From Stratiolaelaps scimitus (lineage: Eukaryota; Arthropoda; Arachnida; Mesostigmata; Laelapidae), in the NCBI GenBank assembly GCA_019614645.1, contig JABWDB010000009.1, positions 9,157,501 through 9,221,500 on the forward strand: a DNA stretch of 64,000 nucleotides, in the 5' to 3' direction. Below, piece by piece: positions 25,591-37,712 of the stretch. The first letter of the stretch is position 1. Each line of letters begins with the position of its first letter. Both the position numbers and the translations under genes were made by a program. The notes beneath the pieces were generated by a model. The model was not told where the DNA came from. It did no database searches and was given only the letters and a program-made list of their open reading frames with translations.

Positions 25591-26804
25591 GGATCCGCTT
25601 CACCCTGTTCATTTGCTTGCGGATCTTGCTTTAGCAGTTCAACAACGATCATGTGGCTATCGTGTGAACCGGTATCCGACCTGTCGTATATGAAGGATGG
25701 GGTGGATCACTGCACGCATCCTTTGGTTTCGGTAGTTGATCTCAGCTATCTGTGTGAGACGCCTATTTGGTTGCAAAGAAAATTAATATAATGACCACTA
25801 TTTTTACCTTTGAATAGAAGTGTTTCTGTTGTATTGTATTTTAAAGCTATTATTACCTAAAGCCAGTAAGGGTCTTTCCGTATGGTTATAGTTCCTTTGC
25901 CTTGAGGTCTTAGTTTTCAGTAACTGCAAAACGTCATGAAAACTCGGTCTATAGTCAAAGGCCCGCTAATCCCATCTGCACTGCGATGCAAATTTCTTTC
26001 TTCGATTTGCAGAGCGACTAATGAAAGACCCGCGCACATCTCATTATCTACTCCACATGTAGACACTTGTATGGTTTTCCAATCCCCAGTATATTAACCG
26101 AACTCGGAACTAATGTAATGTATCGCACGGCTAACGAAAAAATGACGCGAATCGAAATAAAGGCGTTAACATAGAAAACCGTCAGACCAAATTGAATTGC
26201 TCACCCTACCCGAGATTTTCCCTCCGAATTAGACCAACTTAGTCCCTTGGGGACCTTCTGCCAACCCTGTTGACAATCTTCCTAAACTATTTGCTGTTAT
26301 GTAACTTGAAGCAGATCTGTTATCTGAGAATAAAGAGTCCAATTGAAGATTATTTGAATTGTGTATTTTTTAATGTTATGAAAATTAAGCAGTAGTTTAG
26401 TTGAACATTCAGACATAAATAAATAGTCAGCTCCCGGAGGGCTCTATAGAAATATGCAGTACGGCGGCTTGCTTTCTCAGTCAGACCGGTAGAGGCACTC
26501 AGTCCGTACAGACACAGTTAACTTCATGTCAACAAAGCGAACTCCAATCCTGCTTTTTTCTTCGGTCCCGAATGCCTTCAGAAAGGGAGCCGAGTTCAGC
26601 TTATTAAACAAAATAGCATGTCCGGCGTTACGGTCATACGCGTGATGATGTCAGGGTCATACAGGGATAGGTGTAGTAGTGATTTTTGTTTTGTTCATAC
26701 TGCGAAAAAATAACGTCGCCCGTCGAGAAGAGCACGTACCGGCACCGACAACATGCAATCATCGACAGCACAGCAAAATGCCTACGGACTACAGCCAATT
26801 CAAT

Positions 26805-29355
26805 TTAGTGGCTTCGGTCCGGCACCCTCTTTCGGGGGGCATCCTTTATGATGCTGTCCACTCGTAGGATCATCTCAGCTGCTTCCGACGCCGATAGTAG
26901 GACCTGCCGCTTCACGACGAAAGCCTCAGTCACGCCGAGCTTCTGCATATCGTCAACCTTTGCGTCGACAATGTTTATACCGAATGTTGGCTGGCCATTG
27001 GCATGGGCGGCACGCAGCTCCGATACGAGCTGTGCCGAGTCGAGACCGGCGTTGTCGGCAATGATCGTAGGTAGCTGGCGGAGCGCGCGCGAGAACGCCT
27101 CGATAGCAAGAGCTTCCTTGCCCGGAGTTGTCTGTGCGAGCTTGTCAACAGCTGTGGCCATTAGCATCTCGGCACTGCCTCCACCATAGCAAACCTTCTT
27201 CTCCTTGACGACGGATGCGAGCACGCACAGCGCATCGTGGAGCGATCGTTCAGCCTCGTCCAGGATCTGTTGGGTGGCCCCGCGGAGCACGACGGTGCAG
27301 GCTTCGCCCAACGGTACGCCACTGAACTTCAACAGTTTGTCCTCACCAATCATAACCTCCTCGATGAGATCGCAAGTACCAAGTCGGACGGTTTCAGGGC
27401 TGGTGAACGTCGACACGATTTCTCCGCCAGTCACAAGGGCAAGCCGCTCAATACCATCGAAATCGGCGTGCTCGATAGCCATGACGCCTGCGTCAGCGAA
27501 CAGCTGCTCCGGGTAATTGTAGATCAGTTGTCGATTAATGAACACATTGCACTTGTGAGCTAGAATCGAGTCAACTTTGCGTTTCATCTTTAACTTCTCA
27601 GCTTCTTCAAGTTCCGCCACCTTGGAGATAGACTCGCACTTCATGCGCGACCCGAACACCTGAAAGCAAAGCGGTATAGGATAGTAGCACGAATCATAAG
27701 TGATCGGTTGTTGTCTTCCAATTAATCAATAATAGGAATCACAGAAACTGAAGCCCAATCAGTTTACTCATGTCGGTGACTACAATAAACAGCAACGGCG
27801 GGTTCGACGACAAAGAGTGGCATAGCAAAATTATAGTAGTTGGACAGAACAACAAAAATAAACCAACAAAGCATTTGTTCAGAGTAGCCATATAATATAA
27901 CGTTTGCATATCACACAGCGGAACATTCGTCAAATCTCATGTCTCGTTTTCACTGGAAATATTGAATGGAAATAACGTATATGCTGGTTTTACATTCTAT
28001 AGCTATTGACATATTAATATGACAATTACATGCAAATTCACTTATTGAGAGTCCGGCACTGATGAATACTAATTTGTTGTGGCCTAATAATAATGGGAAG
28101 TATACCCACATGGTCTTATTCAGCCATCTTGGACATTAAAATTTGACAAAAAAATGCCATGCGTGGGCCATATAATAAATATTCAACGGCGAACAATCAA
28201 AGTAAACTATTTGGGACGTACCCACCGAGCACCGCATAACTAATAACAGTGTGCTTGTCCATAGCGCTACGGGGACCCAGATACATACGACGAGCTCTAA
28301 AGCAATCGCATCGCTCGTTCTTCAAACCCAGAACTTCCTTTCATTCGTCAACTGATAATGACTATCCAGAGCTGAGGACAAGTTGTACAATGAAGAAAAA
28401 ACACCCACACAACGAGAAATGACAGTAGTTACTCATTCAAGTCTTCGCGAAACTTCGGTCACATGGCTGCCTCGGGACCCCAAGGGCCATTCCATGCCTT
28501 ACCCGTTCGACATGAGAGCAACTCACTTCGGCCCTATACCGAGTGCACATACACATTACAACATCTCGAGTAGAGAAAGTATCAGTAAGCGCAATTTACC
28601 TTAATCTTGTCGCTGTCCATAGGCGTGTTCGCAATGAGTATTTGGGCCTTCTCGACACGTTTTGGCTGATTCAGACCCGGCTTCTTGTCGAGCAAGAAGC
28701 CCGGCTCGAGGTATGAATCGAGCATGCTTCCTCCCAGTTTCTTAATGATGTGAATTGCATCCAGGTTGCATTTGCCCTTTAGGCGCATCACAGCGTCAAC
28801 GGCCAACTGCGCAAAGAAGTCCTTATGCTGGGACAGAATCTTCGATCCGAGAGTTGTCCGGGCAATGTTTAGCACGTCGGCCTCGAACTGTGCCTCATCA
28901 TTTGAACGATCCTGCGAGAACTCCTCGAGGGCAGCTCGCGCCGCGGTGACGGCTTTACGCCAACCGGCAATAATTGTCTGCGGGTGTAATCGCATGGCGA
29001 CCAGCTTTTCAGCTTCCTGAAGAAGCTGCGCGGCCAACACGGCGACCGACGTTGTGCCATCGCCCACCTCATCGTCCTGCGTCTTCGAGATGTCCACGAG
29101 CACTTTGGCGGCAGGATTGTCAATGCCGATCGCCTTAAGTATCGTGGCACCGTCATTTGTCACCTCGACTTTTGAGTCCCGCGACGTCTCGCACAGTAGA
29201 ATTTTGTCCATACCCTTTGGCCCGAGAGTAGACCTTAGCAGGTCGCCGATAGCGATCGCGCCAACGAACGATGATAGACGCGCATTCTCCGCTTTTTCCT
29301 CTTCGGCCTGCTGGTTGAGGATTTGCACAGGATTTAGGCTGCCGAGGTGCGCCAT
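26805..29355 (-). CDS. CCT2: T-complex protein 1 subunit beta (CCT2/TCP-1 beta), complete, two exons
   Basis: Subunit of the eight-membered cytosolic CCT/TRiC ring, which folds tubulin, actin and WD-repeat proteins using ATP. Exon 1 is complement 28600-29355 (252 codons, ATG at 29353-29355). Exon 2 is complement 27659 down to the stop at 26805-26807. The 940-bp intron is phase 0, with donor AAG|GTAAAT and acceptor TTTCAG. The product is 536 residues, against about 535 in other animals. Visible group II chaperonin motifs: LGPKGMDK (44-51), TNDGATIL (66-73), the nucleotide-site GDGTTSV (98-104), VLRGATQ (376-382), GGGSAEM (411-417) and [10 protein letters not shown] (453-462). The C-terminus [12 protein letters not shown] is typical of the beta subunit and separates it from the other seven. 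FGSR right after the junction also matches known beta subunits. No frameshift or missing motif was seen. Overlapping open frames on the plus strand are shadows. Confidence 0.97.
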
Positions 29356-30367
29356 AATGTAATTATTGTTACTTGCTTGTCAGATGCTGCTGTTACAACG
29401 AAAGAAATCACTTTGCAGTTGTACAGCAAAAAAAACGCGACGCCGACGACAGCAAGGGGGACGGCTCCACAAAGAATCGACACACAGCACTATCAGTCCG
29501 GCTACTCAACAGCAACTAGTCAAATAAGGCAATGTACAGCCGCCGCAAACGCCGCTCCACACACCACGCCTCGTGAACCAAGTTCTGCTAGCGGTGTGTG
29601 AGTAAACATTCGTGATTTCAAGCAGACGGCGAGACATGACAGTACGCGCGTCATTCGGCGGCCAGCCCAGTAGCGCGACGAGTTTGTTTTCTTCTCAATT
29701 TGAAACGGCGCCAGCCTGCAGAAAGAGCGGGCGAGCATCCACCTGAATCGACAACCCCAGTCGTTATTGGCTGTATGCCCAGTGTACAAACGAACCATTC
29801 GATGATGTACATTCGACTGCTGGACGTTGTGTTACGATGTAACGTTAAATAGGAAATACAGTGTGAAATTGTATAAATTCGACGCCAGGACATACGTGAG
29901 TTTTGTTAGAGCAGTAGGCATTTATTGGTTCAGAGGAAGCTCACTAACTCCATGGGGGGTTCTCTTGACAACGGTTGCCTCGTCAACTCGTCTGTCTGCG
30001 TGTGTGTGTCTGTGTGGTGAGGATTCGCTGTATTCAAACAAGAACCCCCGCATTGTACACAGTCTAACCACGTGTACTTGACGAGTCGACAGACAATTAT
30101 ATACGCTTGAGGCGAACGTGCCCAGATGGCCCAGAATAGATATGGGCCGTCGTACGGCTGTCGGAATAATATCCAGGTTGGAAAACTACGTTTCAATTGC
30201 CGCTCTGCCTAACCTTCTCTCTCTCTCTGTCAGTTGCCGCATTCTTTTTCTGGGGGGTGGGGTGTATAGGCACAAGCGCTGTATGTATATCAATTGTGTT
30301 GTAAGTGGGGGTTCGGCGTTTTTTCTATAAGTGAATGATTTGTGTTTGTTTGGTTTCCGTGCTGCAG
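29356..30367. promoter_or_regulatory. Divergent intergenic region between CCT2 and the CEP350-like gene
   Basis: About 1 kb separates the CCT2 start codon (minus strand) from the first recognised exon of the CEP350-like gene (plus strand). No coding signal is seen in it. It holds a short CT tract (about 30211-30225) and a G-rich stretch near 30250-30264. Promoters or 5' untranslated exons of both genes must lie here if no further 5' exons exist. I found no clear TATA box. Confidence 0.5.
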
Positions 30368-30381
30368 GACATGCCGAAGAA

Positions 30382-33300
30382 ATGACACATTCAGGAAACC
30401 CCCTGGAGGAGAACATGCCTCCAGGGTGCAAAAGACGTCAGCCTAAAGGTGAGTTGTGGTTTAAAGGCGATTATGGAAAGTATGAGGATATACAATAGAT
30501 TAATGGTGGACTCAGCTTAACTTCACTGAACAGAGTATTCATATAAGCATGACATATTTCAGTACAAGGTATTATTACTTCTTGTTGTTGTAGTTTAGGC
30601 ACGATTTCTTCTCTCCTCTGTATCGCGGTCTACAGCCGTTGTATGGACACTATTATGACAAATCAAAGACTTTAGGTACTTAATAGGACTTGAGATCTTA
30701 GCAGGACGTCAAACATTCGAAACCAATAGCCGTCCTGATATAATGCTGGTGGTTGATAAGCAGACTTTGCTTGTTGATCATGTATTGACAATATACAAGG
30801 TATGAAGGCCCAATTCACATTCATAGAGAATGCTACAGCCAATAGAATACAGCGTATGCTGAATAGTCTAATAATGTGTTGTATTTTTTCTTTAAATGTT
30901 AAAAATGTCGTCATTTGACCTTGTAAATAAAGCAGAAACAGCCGATGAATTTACTCGGGTAATGGTTCGAATACATATTTGTTCTCATTGAAATTTTTTT
31001 CGCAATGAAAGACGTTCGTTTGCAACTGTAATGATGAACAAGATTTTCGTTTGCTGTCTTCGCTTTGCTAATTTCAGTTCGCGCCGCTAACAACAGCCTC
31101 CTAGAGCTAATCGAACGTCAAAAACAACGGAAAGCCCTGCGCACGCAGGGAGCCGCACCTCAGCACGATGGTCAGGTTCACATCAACACCTTTCAGCACA
31201 GCCATGTCGTACAGCAGGGCAAAGTGTCAGCAAAGACGATGGTATCATGCAGCTCGCAGACTTGTTTCGTGCAGGCGGAGTTGCGGCGGGAGAAGTCTCT
31301 GACGGAGATTTCCAACCTGGGCTGTAATGAGGCCCGTGTGACGATCCAGAGCCAGGTGCATTCTACTCACTCGACGTTTGTAGGTACCCCGCGACGATCC
31401 CGCTCGCACGAAATTCACCCAGTGCCCAGCATTTCGCCACAACAATCCCGCACGGAATCTGGTACCAGGATTAGAATCACGGGCAGTACAAATACCGTAC
31501 GGAGCCCGCAAGCATCCAGCAGTTCACCAGGAGCAGTAACACCGCCTAGAAGTCCACGGACACCCTTGAAGAACGGTGAATCGTCACCGCGCATCCCATC
31601 CACGAAACGCAGCCCCAATAGCAATAGAAATACAACCCCTTCGAAAAGTCCCTCAGCACCAAGAACTCCGACGTCATGCGAGCGTCTTACTGCGCCAACA
31701 CTTACGCCTCCACGGTTATGCCGTTCGAAATCCGACCCCTCCCCGAGCAAGCCTGATTTGCCTCGAAAATCACCGAAAAGGACGCCGCCCTCACCCAGGA
31801 GATCTCGGAGCAGTGATGTCCTAGAGGTGAAGCCATTGGTCAATACCTACCACGTCATCACTGAGCGTCCAAGGATCCGAGCACGGAGAGGAGTCCCACG
31901 AGAGCTTCAATCGAAGAGCATAAAAGAAGCATTTATGTGGAGAAATGGTGCCACTTCTGATCTCGTTGATTCACCCCAACGAAAAGGCCCCGTCAAGTCG
32001 GTTGCCGACAGTGCAGAGAGATGGGATACGCAGCAGCATTATGGCTCTCTCAATGTACCTTCGATGGAGAAAGCTCGATCTGAGGTAGAGGGAAGCGGCC
32101 ATCCCACACCTCGGACTCCAGTGATCTATAGCATCCCACCAGGCAGCGCAACAACCAACCACCGCCAGAACGGGGGGCAGCCCTCTGATGTGCCTAGTGT
32201 TTTTACAAGTTGTATAGATAGTTGTGTAGAGAATTTATATGACAATTTATCAGAGGAATATCAAATGCCGAGTCAACAACAACAGCAGCAGCGGACTAAG
32301 CAGCAGACCAGCAAGCCTCTTGTTTCAACTGCATTTCATCCTTCACCTCCTAAAAAACCAACAAATAAGGGGGTGGCCATGTACGTTCCCATGGCTAGCG
32401 GTAGCAGGACCGTCACGACACCTCCTGCTAAACCTCCACGGGTACGGAAATACAACAGAAGTGAGGTGCTGGCGTTTATGAAACGCAAACGGATAGAGCG
32501 CCGAAGGCTAACGAAAAGCTGGCAGGCTCCAGCTTCGACAATGGAGAATTTGGAATTTCGTCGAGAGATCAGTGAGCCCACCGCCACTGTGGACAATAGC
32601 AGTCGTCGAACGCTCACTCGATTTGAGCCAATTCCGCAGTCTACGAAATTGGCGTGTGAGGTCGAAAGGGTCGCCAGGAACCTTGCCAATGTTGTCGCCG
32701 AGGCGAAACAGATTGACGGTAAGGAGAGATGTCATTATGCAGTACATGAACATTTAAGATAATTTGAATCTCTTAAAATGAATCTTGTGCATGCGCGGTT
32801 TGCAATGACTTTCAGATGCTTATTTCTGAATAGAGGAAGTCCCGCTAACATGGAACAGGCTGCTTAACAGGCATCTCTTAGTCGATAATAATTTTCTTAA
32901 TCAGCATTTATCCTCCATACATGTGATGCCATTTTTTAAACTATGCCGTTATCGGGCCATACTTCAACATGAGAGAATACATTTTGTCACCACTTCTTAA
33001 TAAAACTACCTATTCGTAAGAGCTATTTTGTAAAAACTTTGATAACTTTTGAACAAAAATGCCTATACCGATAATTTTTTTATATATCGGCGGTACCTTC
33101 CTTTATAATTGGCACTCCTGAGTCTAGTACACCGCTAGTAAAGGTTTTTGCCGGGTAAAGGCCTCCACGTAAATGATTTTCACCGAATTTTCAATGAGAT
33201 TCATTCGGGTTTGTTCCTCCAAGATAGATAACTATCTGATAACGGAGCGTTAATTTCCAGCACTAAACTATGTCGAGATCCATCTTCAAGATTCATATGT

Positions 33301-36300
33301 GTTCTAAGAAACTAAATCAGCGGCGAGTTGTATGTAAGCAAAAATTCCGAGAAGTGCGAACAGGTCAAATTGCACTATTGGCTATGACGCGTGCTTTAAC
33401 GCTTGTCGAAGTTTTCCAATGTGCAAAATTGCTCGGAACGACCTAATCGTTGTATATTTTGTCTAAGGATAGGGGAACAGCTGAGGGTCAGCTCGAAAAA
33501 ACAGTAGTGTATATCTTGTCTCGTGTCATTTGACGGTAGCAAGCAGCGTCAAAGCCATTAAATTAATTTGCTGCAGGAATAAGAATTGTGAAACTTTGTG
33601 TTATTGCAGTTAACTCGCCTGAGCTGGACCGTTTCGCGAGACTTTTAAACAACTTCGATCAAGGTGTGACAGAGATCCTGTTCAAGTGCGGGTTCGATGA
33701 AACTTCTCTACGTGAATCCGTGGAAAAGTATACGGCAAACAATCTACCAGTGGCGGATCAGCTCGATAAAGCGATGAGACAATTTGAAACACTACTCGTC
33801 AAGTTAGGTCTTCGCGAGAGTAGACTCGTGACTGAACAAATCTCAACTGATGCTTCAGGTAGTTAGGATCCCCTACAGAAAGTCACCAATTAATCAACTT
33901 GCAAAGAGAATAAAGATATGTTGTTTTCTCCTCCTATTGATACTGTAGCGTGCTGATTTTCCATGTTAATATTTACGTTGTATCGTGCTGTCGTTATCGT
34001 ATGTCTATTTGTATTTTTTTTACCTAATATAGCGAATTTATTGATTTTTGTTAGATCTTGATTTCTGACTACTGTTCATCCAAGTTTATTTTGCTGCAGA
34101 ATTTGTGCTCGTTTTGTCCTGTCCTGTTGAGTGTTAGGGTTTTGAACTGTTTGATGTTTGTGTGTATGTCGTAGCCGTGCTGTGACGTCCGCCTATGTGT
34201 TGGCCTGTCGTTTGCAGCTCTTTCATTGAAGACGCCAGCAGAGGCAACACCGCCCCGGTCTAGGACTGTCATGCTCCAGAATAGTCTTCAGGGTACCCCT
34301 CGGCCGCATCCTACTCTGAGACGTTCTGCTGAACTCGCTGTTCCCTCCAAGGAAAGCTCGCCGTTGCAGGTTTCACGGGAGGACACCGATGTCCAGCTCG
34401 ACGCTCTCGTGAAGCCTAGGCTTTCAGTTGAAGCCGCTGTGCAGACCGAATCAGGGGCCAGGGATCCGAATTTCATACACGAGTGGCGCGACAAGTACCT
34501 CGTCGTTGGGTTGCACTCATCAACGCCTAAGCGACCCCGGAGCCGGACGCAGGAGCAAGGGTCATTTGACAACCTCGACATGTCTCACATTTCGAGCGAG
34601 GCTCAGGAAGAGAAGGAGACTTCTAGTCCGCACACATCGGATACTGCCGTCAGTGAGATAGACAACAGTGCCATGGTTCAAGCTAGGCAGGTGCTTCGCC
34701 AGCTAGAGGTATCTGAAATGAACATTGGGAAAGCGCAAAAAGTTATTGAGGATATCCGGCAAATTGAAAAGCGCGCAGATGTGACAGCAAGGGATTTAAG
34801 CGAACATGATGGCAGGAATCGTGTTGAGGACAAAGGCAAGCTCAAGGTTAGGAAGTATTCCTCGAGGGAGATTCTCGAGGAGTCTCGTACAAGATACAGT
34901 CACGGTAGCAATATAGGAACATCAAGGAGTAGGAGTGCACTCAGTGCAATTGAAGGAGACGACATTGTAGAAGAAGCCAAGAGGGTTCTTAGAGAGCTGG
35001 ATGTTAGTCGTGCAAGCTCAAAATCTAACAGCCGATCGAATGTATCGCGAAACCTCATGGACAGCTTTGAGAAAGCGGCACTAGTGGATTCAAAGGAGGC
35101 AAACGCGCATTTAGAGCGTACCGTAAATAATGTGCCATCTAAAAGCTCCCACGAGGATAGAAAGAAATTTGCTCCGGTGGCGCTCAGTTGCCTTGTCAGC
35201 AACGAATTAGACTTCTTGGAGGATTGCAATGATACTCTGCTCAAAATGAGCGAAGTCTCCCGTGCTCAATGCTACGCGTTTGCTAAGGAGACCAATTTGG
35301 CAAACGAATTCCTGAACAAGGTATGTTGAACAAGCGGAAATGAAAGATTACGTTATCCACTATAGCAATGGCCAGCAGAGTCAGCTTGACAATGCTTCTA
35401 CTAAGATTCTTTGATATTGCATGACAAACGTCTAAATATGGTTATGACAATGGATAGACTTAATATGCTCCCCAGCGAGTTACGATCGACGTTCGGGGTT
35501 GTTCCATCGAGAGAAGATGCGTTTAACCCATGATATTGGTAGTGGTCAAGAGCCATGAATCAAGTTGAACACTGCTTTCTCTAACCACCCAATATATATA
35601 TATATATATATATATATTGCAGTGCAACTAAATAGTGCGGCGAGTTGCTAAGAAAACCTCATACAGGTAGCGTCTGTTAAACATATATTCGTTGGCAATG
35701 TTTTGTTGTTTTTGTTGTTATTTTGTGTAATTAGAATCGACATAAAACAAGCACCCCTCTTCGTGACGATGACCGCGCCGACCCATGTCCTGCTGCTCCG
35801 GCCGTTAACGATGAACTTGTCGACGAGTTACGCCGTAGTCTCCAAGAGGCGTTCGATCAGATCGAGCAACAGTCCCGCGAGATGAGCTTGATCAAAAAGG
35901 ACTTTGTTACTTCGAAAGGTCAGCTGCTGCTTTGGTCTCTGCCTGTTCAATTATTTACAGTGGCCTGCATGGAGTAGCATCAATATGAGACTTGATACAG
36001 GCATGGTCTAAATATCGGAGATACACTGCACGATGCTGGAGAGAGAGAGAGAGAGACAGGTTGCAATTAAAAATCTCGTTTAGGTATTATATGCTGGATA
36101 TTTGTCGTTATTATCGTCACTATTGTTACAACAATTGTTGCTCGGTTTCATACTGTATTGGTTACAAAGGTGACTATAATATGCTCTAGCGGAAACTATT
36201 CGCGTATAATGTAACAGTGTCTTTATTATAACATAAATTTTATAAAATATTGTCGTTTCGGGTCTACACAACCTCCATAAGATATCTGGCAACGCAAGCT

Positions 36301-36895
36301 AAGCATGAAACATATGAGCGAGCCAACGATAAACTTAAGAAATTGCCGAACTGTGGAACCTGTTTAGCAATTGGTTTATATTCAATCAGTATAGTCTTCG
36401 TTTTGTCAGCGCGCTTCGAGCTGCTTGCCTACTGCGATATAGTGTTTTAGTAATCTGTTGGATTCATCTTAATAGGAGAAAGTCCCAACAAGGTTCAGAA
36501 GTCGTTGGCGAGTCCTGCACGTGCTGTTCAGATTACAACTCCTGTGAGGAGTACGAAGTTAATATCGGAGAGTTCACCAAGGAAGGATTCGCCTTCAGTG
36601 GACGCCGGTACTCAAGAGGATAGCAGCAAGGCATCGGACTCGACTCGAACGGCCAGCGAAGCAAAATCGATCATCTATACGGATGAGGAGAAATCTCGAT
36701 CGGCCTCCAGCCAGACCGCATCGGTGACGGCCCAGAAAAGTGGCGATGCTTCGGGTGGTGAAGACCACGACGATCTCAGCACTTCTCCTCTAGCAATACG
36801 CCATAGAGCATCTGAACATAGCAGAGGAGATCAGGACTCCGAGAGTGTCTCGCAGGATACACGCTCGAGAAGTTCGGACACTGAAAAGGTAGCCC

Positions 36896-36931
<36 letters not shown>

Positions 36932-37615
36932 CTCATAGAGTTTTTCTACTGCACGCACTGCACGTTGATTGTTGTCTCAAAATTCGATATTGTTCTTCAT
37001 TGTCTCTATACAAATTCGGTGGAATCATCGGATTTTCAGACGGCAAAGTCCTCAGTAAGCGTTTCCACTGTGAAGACGCTTAATTCGAAGCTGGAAACTC
37101 CAAATGTTCCGGTGCGGACCGAGTCGAATAGTTTTTCAACCGAAAAAGATACGGCTGATGAAAAAGGGTCGTCACTGAACGATACGTTAAGCAAGAAGAC
37201 GAGCAGTTCTGCTAGCACAATGTCCAGCAATAAGGACGATCGGCATCATCGAAATGCCAAGGATGAAGAGGCCGACGTCCAGGGCGATGTCGGCCATCCG
37301 ATTGTTGCCGCTGTGGTGGAGATTGTCAAGGTTGTACTGCTCGAAAGAATCCGAGGTTTTATCGCATATATAATAAACAATATTCTTCGGTAAATGTCCA
37401 CATGGTGGGTGTTATGTACGACTTGCGCGGAGGTGTGTTTGTCACCTTAGCAGCTTTATTTTAAAATAGGAGAATTCGTTTTTTTATGACGAATCAGGAG
37501 CGCTCTGAATGCTGTAGAACTTTGACCATCAGCGCTTGGGTATGATCAATTGATCGTAACAGACGGATGAAGTTGTTCAGTAAAATTGAAACTATATATA
37601 TATATATATATATAT

Positions 37616-37647
<32 letters not shown>

Positions 37648-37671
37648 GTTTATATATATATATATATATAT

Positions 37672-37712
<41 letters not shown>

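Larger units (their letters stand above)
24953..26804. other. Intergenic, downstream ends of two converging genes
   Basis: Lies between the stop of the Ser/Thr-rich gene and the stop of CCT2. Contains the AATAAA at 25058, a short ATA run and a degenerate tRNA-like sequence near 25.5 kb. No coding signal. Confidence 0.5.

Noticed and set aside
26848..27563. Plus-strand open frames of 103-113 codons
   Set aside because: Antisense shadows of the CCT2 second exon.
37591..37710. Regularly spaced repeat units that could suggest a CRISPR-like array
   Set aside because: The spacers are themselves (TA)n, and the context is a eukaryotic intron.
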